Part shown: positions 56,373 through 64,000 of the stretch, piece by piece
Position numbering within the stretch: position 1 is the first letter of the stretch
Layout of the letters: every line of letters begins with the position of its first letter
From: Anadara kagoshimensis
Lineage: Eukaryota; Mollusca; Bivalvia; Arcoida; Arcidae
Length of the DNA: 64,000 nucleotides
Assembly: GCA_021292105.1 (NCBI GenBank)
Contig: CM037863.1
Location: 5,591,298 to 5,655,297, forward strand
Reading direction: 5' to 3'
Notes under the pieces: generated by a model
Seen by the model: the letters and a program-made list of their open reading frames with translations, nothing else
Told to the model about the DNA's origin: nothing
Database searches by the model: none
Program-made: the position numbers and the translations under genes

Positions 56373-56665
56373 CATTTCGATAGCCCAGTTGGTAGACTAC
56401 TCGAATAGTATCTGGGAGGTCGTGGCTTAGAACCACGGTCGGATTTGACTTTAAAATAGGTAGTGACTTATCTTTCTAGATGGAAGTCAAGGGGTCGACA
56501 TTCGGGAAATACCTCAAAAGCCGATGTCCAGTGTCCGCGTGGCAAGTTGCATTAAGCCCACTGCAGAGGTCAACATTTCTACCACTTCAAATATAGCTGG
56601 TGTCGTCTCGATATACAAGTAAGTAAAATATTCTTGTATGGGACGTTAAACCCCACTCACTTAAC
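56373..56665 (+). mobile_element. tRNA-derived SINE, family 1
   Basis: Head 'tcgatagcccagttggtaga', degenerate box B 'gtggcttagaaccac', body, and tail 'tgggacgttaaaccccactc'. Confidence 0.8.
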
Positions 56666-56734
56666 CAAATGAATTTTTATTGCATCGTGTTCATGGCAAC
56701 ATAATTATTGCCTGTTCGTCTTTTCCTTTCTTGG

Positions 56735-57105
56735 TCAGGTTGGTTGGTTGAATGTTGCTTAACGTTGCATCATCAATATTGTTTTAGCTATTCGCGACGA
56801 GAAATATTTTTATTAATCTCTACGGATTTATCTATGAACAAGTTCGTGTTTGGATGTGAAGTGCGAGTGTGTTGTATGATCTGCCTCAGGGGTACTTTAA
56901 GGTGCTAGCCCACAGAGGCAGTACGCTGCAAACAAGCGTTCTATCCTCCCAGTCACATTTTACTGATACCAGGTGAACCAGTAAAGGCGAACGACAAGGA
57001 AAATTCACTTTTCCACATGTGGTCTGAGCGGGAATCGAACTTACATCGGTAAGAGGCACTGGATTTGTAGACTAACGTCTTATCCATAAGGCCTCCGCGA
57101 CCTCT
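56735..57105 (-). mobile_element. Second SINE family, full copy
   Basis: Reverse of 9535-9895: tail 'gttgaatgttgcttaacgtt' on the left, box B 'gcgggaatcgaac' and head start 'aggcctccgcgacctc' on the right. Confidence 0.75.
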
Positions 57106-57417
57106 TTTGTTAATTAGGGGTTAAATCGCTAACACATCGGCAACAGATATCTTTCTTCTGTTGCATGATGGATTTTTGTTACTTTCATGTGTCCTTGGGA
57201 ACAGTCATGTATTATTTCTATAATTTAATTTTACGAACGAATGAAGCGAAATAAAATTATGAAATTCCCCTTGATAAACATCTAAATCATTAATAAAACT
57301 ATAATTGTCATTGAGTTGTAAATTTACAACATATTGATTGAAACATGAAGTCTTTAGTCTGATCAGGTTTACGTAACCAGGTAATTAATTTATACAGTTA
57401 TATTCGATCACAGTTTC

Positions 57418-57803
57418 AGTGATGAAAAACACGTTTAAAATGGGTGGTAATTAAACAATATTTTATTCAAAGATTTTGAAAGAGATTGGACAGCAGGCAT
57501 TGTCTGTTTAAGTCCTCTCCTTAGTCAGAGTACATACGGTAATATATATAATATTCATTCCAAAAAAACAAGTATCGCAAAAATAACATTAATAACAATA
57601 ATAATAATAATACTACACAATGTAATCATAATAAGTGATGAAAAACGTTTAAAATGGGTAGTAATTTAATTTAAATAATTTTTATTCAAAGATTTTGAAT
57701 AAGATTGGACAACAGGCATTGCCTATATAAGTCCTCTCCTTTCAGAGTACATATGATAATTTATAGAATATTAATTCCTAAAAAACAAGTATCGCAAAAA
57801 ATA

Positions 57804-57843
<40 letters not shown>

Positions 57844-57850
57844 TACACAA
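57418..57850. repeat. Tandem duplication of a retroelement-like 3' end
   Basis: Two units of about 217 bp each run from 'gtgatgaaaaac' and 'tttattcaaagattttgaa' through 'gcattg.ct.t.taagtcctctcc' to 'acaagtatcgcaaaaa' and (AAT)n. Confidence 0.8.
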
Positions 57851-57854
57851 TGTA

Positions 57855-58940
57855 ATAATAATAATACACAATGTAATAATAATGATAATAATAACCAGTG
57901 TTGCACCAATTCTAATGATGATATGATTGGAACTGTACTACTAAAAATTGAAAAGGTCATATCTGTTAGAATACTGAAAAATAAATGTAAAAAAGGAAAA
58001 GAAGAGAGAGAAAAAACCCAAAATAAAAGGGGTCGTGTAATTCAAACTAAGATATACTTCTTGCTATAACTTCAATAGACTTGAAATTTTACATGTATTT
58101 GTTTTATTTTTTTTTTTAAATATTCTCAGATTTTATAATTCTTTGCTTTTAATTTATATGAATAAATTTTAATAAACTTTTTCGATAAAAGTTTGTTGAG
58201 AAATTCATACTTGTTCGTTTGAAATCTCGTTTTAAAGGTATTTAAAATACTATACTTTTATCTATATGGTTAAATTTTTAACATTCACTGTAGTTTTTGA
58301 GAGTTAAAATTTATTTAGCAATTAATTAAAAGGTAGCTGCTGTTCCTCTGATATGTTGATATACAGTCATTCTCAGCTAAGTTTATCAACTCGGGCTCAG
58401 AATTTAGGAAAAAATAAAGTTCTTTTCCCCAAGTCTTTGTTTAAATATTCTGAAAGGCATGTATGTTCAGTGAATAATTTGAAAGTTTTGTCAACATATA
58501 AAAACCAAAGTCATAAGCAAAGGCACACACAATCTGGTCTTTTCCTTCACTTGTTTCCTACGTTACATTGCTTGTCTATGAAATAATATTTACAATACCT
58601 ATTGAATTCCTATTATGAACTAATAGTAGAAAATCTGGGATATTCGGCAATGACATACGCTTTTTCACATGCATTGTGCGTATGAATACACCTAAATTAA
58701 ATATGGGATTCCCATGAACTACTTTTATTAATCTATTTTTAACATTAAAGCCATCGCATTTTATATTGTGTTTTTTTTTTAAATTAAATTCGACATTTAA
58801 CAGTTGTAATTTGACAATTTGTAACTTTGTTTGTCAATTCGAATAAAAGTTAATGAAATGTTCTTTTGTTTTTAGCGTACTATTTTTTAAGCCGCCTATT
58901 ACGTTAAATCATTATAAAAAATTCCCCAGATTTGAAAACT
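57855..58940. other. AT-rich sequence, nothing assigned
   Basis: No shared repeat or supported exon. The short open frames are unsupported. Confidence 0.4.
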
Positions 58941-58943
58941 AGC

Positions 58944-59322
<379 letters not shown>

Positions 59323-59348
59323 TTTTTTAATTCCTCTACATTAGAGGT

Positions 59349-59499
59349 TTATAGAAATATAGTTAAATTTTCTTTTTGTTATGGAAGTATAAAAGAATTG
59401 GACATTTTGCACATTCAATAATTCGCTACGCGAATTATGTTACGTGTGCAATTCTTTCATACTTCCATTACAAAAAAAATTTAACTTCATTTCTTATAA
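59349..59499. mobile_element. 151-bp hairpin MITE
   Basis: Arms of about 70 bp: 'agttaaattttctttttgtt' 'atggaagta' on the left is inverted at the right as 'tacttccattacaaaaaaaa'. The centre is the palindrome 'aattcgctacgcgaatt'. Outer ends read TTATAG and TTATAA. Confidence 0.75.
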
Positions 59500-60252
59500 T
59501 TCAATTTATAATTTAAAAAAAAACAACAAATAAGTATATGTGATACTTAAACAACTTATGTGTAATGTGTAAACAATGTAAACATTGGGATGTAGGTCAG
59601 AAAAGTAGTTTCGGCAATGAAAGTTGAAGAGGAGCCAATTTTGTCATGGAAAAATAACACAAAAGATCTGACCAATCAAAATGCTTGAAACAAACGAAAA
59701 TTGAATTATAAAGATATAACTAAATATTAACTATTTTAACTATAACAGTATACATATGTTATATACATATGTACAGGATAGTACGATTAGTTATACAGGT
59801 GTCATATCACAAAATATAGTGTCTAGTTAAAGTTGGTGATAGGTCGATGCTCGATGCTACCTAGCAGTTAATTATAACGTCGAATGCACAGTATATCCAG
59901 AATATTAAAATATGTTTATCAAGATGTAGTTGTTCTAATTGTCCACCGAGAAGTGTTTAAATTAGTTCTGTTTTACTGTAGTTTGATATCTCACAATATT
60001 TAATTCTTAACATGGAACGGCAAAATTTGGGTTTGATCAGAACAAACAGAGGCAATGTTAGTTTTCTCTATCTTAAATAATTCATTCATTTTCTTTAAAC
60101 AATATGTCACATTTTATTTATCGTAAAAGCAACTAAACACAAGTTATTTAAACGTACTCTTGTTTTTACCTTGGTTTTTATTTCTTGTATATAAAGAAAT
60201 TCAAATAAAATATGTGTGAACACTTATAGTTAAAGTTAAAACTGTTAGTAAT

Positions 60253-60821
60253 GTTTAAGGGTAATCTAAGTAGGGAAATTCAAGTGCAAACCATTTGGTT
60301 GAAAAACGTGAATAAAAAAAAGCAAGAATCTATAATTTAAGAATTTTAAAAATATTTGTTGCATTTTTTATGGAAATTGTGCAAAATTACACGTTTTGGA
60401 GAAAAATAGTTTTCACCTTGTATAATCAAAAACAAACATACTAATCCATGTCCGAAGCACAATCCAGAAGCAAAGTAAAAACTTTGGAACTGACAAGTTA
60501 GGTTAGACACGTGAACTTCCACCAGGGAATGAGGCCGGGTGCTCCGGAAGTGTAAGCACTTCCTGCTTAGCTAGCTACATATATAACGAATTAATTTAAA
60601 AAAATGAAAAGATATTAATATATTCAACGTCATAGTGCAGTGCATAGGGTCCAGAGTTTGTTAAAGAAATACGTTTTTTTAAAAACTCGACAATTTACGG
60701 TTTAGGTTTCTACAATTTATTTTCCTTTTAAAAATGCACCTTTTTCATAATTGTACCCCTCTTTCACGTTTTTCAACCAAATGGTTATCACTTGAATTTT
60801 CCTACTAAGATGGCCCTTAAA
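60253..60821. mobile_element. About 570-bp TIR element containing a composite repeat
   Basis: Left 'caaaccatttggttgaaaaa' 'cgtgaa' is inverted at the right as 'ttcacgtttttcaaccaaat' 'ggtt'. The arms are about 60 bp with outer 'tttaaggg' and 'cccttaaa'. The composite-repeat head with one 49-bp unit is nested at 60424-60590. Confidence 0.7.
60424..60590 (-). repeat. Composite-repeat head, nested
   Basis: 'catactaatccatgtccgaa', 'ggaactgacaagttaggtta' and 'gtgctccggaagtgtaagca'. The cleanest single-unit copy in the window. Confidence 0.75.
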
Positions 60822-61178
60822 ATAGACACATAAAAATGTGTAGGAAACCATTTTACACAGAAACTTCTTGATCATGTAGCCAAACAATGCTTTCTAATAT
60901 AAATATATAATGTCTGCATTGAGATATTTCCAAAAATGCAAAAAATAATAAATTCGATTCGGTTTTACGAAAGTTTCACGAAATCTTACGCAATTTAAAC
61001 GCATAACCCGTTTTCCGGCTTATTTCAAGTTCACTAAATAAAAAAAAAACTATATATATAACAACCAAATAATCACGTCAGATTCGGAGTAGAAATTTAG
61101 GCGTTTTTACACACCCAGAAACGGTTTGACATACGTATGGTAACAAGGGCAACACTATGGGCATATCTGAATTGTACC

Positions 61179-61188
61179 ATATATATAT

Positions 61189-61242
<54 letters not shown>
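61179..61242. repeat. (TA)n microsatellite
   Basis: About 30 TA repeats with one slip. Confidence 0.97.
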
Positions 61243-61245
<3 letters not shown>

Positions 61246-61424
61246 GTTTTGAAATGAAAAAGTATTGAAATTAAGAATTTATCATTTATTATTTTCTAAA
61301 AAACTCGCATTCCAAGATACTCTTGTTGGCATTTCAAAAGCACATTTTTCTACGCCTTAATTCATTTAAGGGATGATTGTATTTTTTTTTAAATTAAAAC
61401 TTTGTAAAACTAATGTGTAATATT

Positions 61425-61565
61425 CAGACGTGAAACGTTAAAAAGAATCGGCAATGAACTAAGCGCACTGCAAAAATATAAATTTATGTTTAAAGCTGGC
61501 GATCCGAAGTCTCAATCTGAAAAAATAATATCGCTCGGGACATTTAACTTCTTTTATTGAATCAA
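61425..61565 (+). mobile_element. Degraded SINE 3' half
   Basis: 'gacgtgaaacgttaaaaaga', 'taagcgcactgcaaaaat' and 'aaagctggcgat' appear in SINE family 1 order. Confidence 0.6.
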
Positions 61566-61808
61566 ACTAGGAACTCCAGAAAAGGATATTTTTCTGGATT
61601 CCTGTTATGAATAGGATTTGGTGTAGCCTTAAAGATGTTTAAATCACACACTTATGAATCATATCTCCTCTCACTGCCTACGTTTAAATCTGAATAGTGG
61701 TGATATGTAACAAAAAATACCCGAAAAACCCATCTGATTTGACGTATTTGCGAGTCACACGGGCTAACGATTCTAACGCGGCAAGGGCTGTACACAGTGG
61801 TTTTACTA

Positions 61809-62354
61809 CTCTATTTCCACAAATTCAGTGCACATGGAAAATGCAAGAATAAAGTCGTATTTTCCAACAAACCCAACAAACATTTGTCAAAACTTAAAAC
61901 AAAATATAATGACCTAATAGGCAAAAATATTTTTCATTCATAAAAAAGTGAACTTAATTCTGCAATTTTTGACCTTTTTAACAAAACAACCAATATGACT
62001 GTGTTAAAACTATCCCTTCTGTACCTTCTTATTTGGAACAACTATAAACGTTATGTCATAATTGGAATATCCATTATGATCACACCTGAAAAAAACTCGA
62101 ACAACAATGACCTACCTGACCCTAAATGCCCTGATGTAACTTTGAATGAGGCCCAATTGGTGTATAAAGGAAGTTTCCGAAACTTTCGCAAAATTTCTCT
62201 ATGTACAGGAGAACTGAACAATATTGTTTCTAAATAAAAATATAATTTGGTTAGGTCAGTGCATTTTAAATACATTTAATTGAAAGTTGGAAATATTTTC
62301 AATTAAAAGTAATAGATAATAAAAATCATATGCACTCAATTTATGGAAATACAG
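61809..62354. mobile_element. 546-bp TIR element, copy B of the 10346 element
   Basis: TA|CTCTATTTCCACAAATTCAG left and 'aatttatggaaatacag'|TA right. Interior words ('aacaactataaacgttatgt', 'gtgaacttaattctg') match copy A in reverse. The 80-codon frame at 61995-62237 is incidental. Confidence 0.78.
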
Positions 62355-62539
62355 TAGGTGTTACACATCGTCTGGCTTCAGATGATGTTTTGACTTAATT
62401 AAAAAATTTTACTACTTTTTTCAACAGTATGTTATGAAAATAACAGACGTTATAACATTAATGAAATTTGAGATCTTTTAAAGCCACATCGGTATTCCTC
62501 ACTGAATAAGTGATCGACTCTGACTATAGATGCTGACAG

Positions 62540-64000
62540 AAGGTATAGGCAAACAACATTGACCTGACAACTTGACCTTTTGATAGGAATAAAAAAACAT
62601 ACATGTATAGGTAAACAACATTGACCTGACAACTTGACCTTTTGATAGGATTCAAAACAAAACATACATGTATAGGTAAACAACATTGACCTGACAACTT
62701 GACCTTTTGATAGGAATCAAAACAAAACATAGATGTATAGGTAAACAACATTGACCTGACAACTTGACCTTTTGATAGGAATCAAAACAAAACATACATG
62801 TATAGGTAAACAACATTGACCTGACAACTTGACCTTTTGATAGGAATCAAAACAAAACATAGATGTATAGGTAAACAACATTGACCTGACAACTTGACCT
62901 TTTGATAGGAATCAAAACAAAACATAGATGTATAGGTAAACAACATTGACCTGACAACTTGACCTTTTGATAGGAATCAAAACAAAACATACATGTATAG
63001 GTAAACAACATTGACCTGTCCGCTTGACCTTTTGATAGGAATCAAAACAAAACATACATGTATAGGTAAACAACATTGACCTGTCCGCTTGACCTTTTGA
63101 TAGGAATCAAAACAAAACATACATGTATAGGTAAACAACATTGACCTGACAACTTGACCTTTTGATAGGAATCAAAACAAAACATACATGTATAGGTAAA
63201 CAACATTGACCTGACAACTTGACCTTTTGATAGGAATCAAAACAAAACATAGATGTATAGGTAAACAACATTGACCTGACAACTTGACCTTTTGATAGGA
63301 ATCAAAACAAAACATACATGTATAGGTAAACAACATTGACCTGACAACTTGACCTTTTGATAGGAATCAAAACAAAACATAGATGTATAGGTAAACAACA
63401 TTGACCTGACAACTTGACCTTTTGATAGGAATCAAAACAAATCATAGATGTATAGGTAAACAACATTGACCTGACAACTTGACCTTTTGATAGGAATCAA
63501 AACAAAACATACATGTATAGGTAAACAACATTGACCTGTCCGCTTGACCTTTTGATAGGAATCAAAACAAAACATACATGTATAGGTAAACAACATTGAC
63601 CTGTCCGCTTGACCTTTTGATAGGAATCAAAACAAAACATAGATGTATAGGTAAACAACATTGACCTGACAACTTGACCTTTTGATAGGAATCAAAACAA
63701 AACATACATGTATAGGTAAACAACATTGACCTGACAACTTGACCTTTTGATAGGAATCAAAACAAAACATACATGTATAGGTAAACAACTTTGACCTGAC
63801 AACTTGACCTTTTGATAGGAATCAAAACAAAACATAGATGTATAGGTAAACAACATTGACCTGACAACTTGACCTTTTGATAGGAATCAAAACAAAACAT
63901 AGATGTATAGGTAAACAACATTGACCTGACAACTTGACCTTTTGATAGGAATCAAAACAAACATACATGTATAGGTAAACAACATTGACCTGACAACTTG
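62540..64000. repeat. 65-bp minisatellite, at least 22 copies, runs off the window
   Basis: Unit 'ataggtaaacaacattgacc' 'tgacaacttgaccttttgat' 'aggaatcaaaacaaaacata' 'catgt'. Main variants are cctgacaac/cctgtccgc and atacatg/atagatg. The core 'acattgacctgtc.gcttgacctt' equals the inverted-repeat arm of the 48435-48627 element. Confidence 0.96.

Noticed and set aside
61995-62237. 80-codon open frame with an opposite-strand twin
   Set aside because: Interior of a TIR element. The related copy at 10.3 kb has no such frame.

Overview
Eukaryotic, AT-rich, intron- and repeat-dominated DNA, best explained as a mollusc genome, probably a bivalve. The evidence is spliceosomal exons, tRNA-headed SINEs with the tail type common in molluscs, many short TA-flanked inverted-repeat elements (MITEs), LINE 3' ends and a secreted PAN/C-type-lectin gene. 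There is no operon, no bacterial gene and no CRISPR array. Roughly a third of the window is minisatellite.

Layout. 0.1-3.2 kb: a TA-flanked inverted-repeat element swollen by about 53 copies of a 55-bp unit. 3.9-5.3 kb (minus): two exons of an acidic N-terminus that may lead into a Y-box/cold-shock protein. Between them a TIR element carrying an 18S rRNA fragment sits inside another repeat. 5.6-13.6 kb: MITEs, SINEs, a near-perfect hairpin and an orphan minus-strand exon (11.6 kb). 14.3-19.9 kb (minus): five phase-matched exons of an unrecognised protein with a Thr/Pro-rich segment, separated by minisatellites. 20.7-23.7 kb: 54-bp and 58-bp arrays. 25-27 kb: LINE remnants and a CpG-richer stretch. 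27.7-31.7 kb: an AC-rich higher-order array. 33.2-33.9 kb: a 49-bp array. 34.9-39.9 kb: a 5-kb TIR element that is almost wholly a 55-bp array. 40.1-45.7 kb (plus): decayed PAN/C-type-lectin pieces, including a triplicated lectin exon. 49.1-55.2 kb (plus): one intact PAN plus C-type-lectin gene whose introns are filled with arrays and composite repeats. 55.9-62.4 kb: SINEs, hairpins, TIR elements and a long ATC microsatellite. 62.5 kb to the end: a 65-bp array that runs off the window.

The main pattern is the link between TIR elements and minisatellites. Several large arrays start or end exactly at the terminal inverted repeat of a TA-flanked element, and in one family an unexpanded sibling is present in the same window. 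Only the lectin gene is a confidently complete coding gene. The others are exon sets read from splice sites and open phase, and their functions are inferred or unknown.
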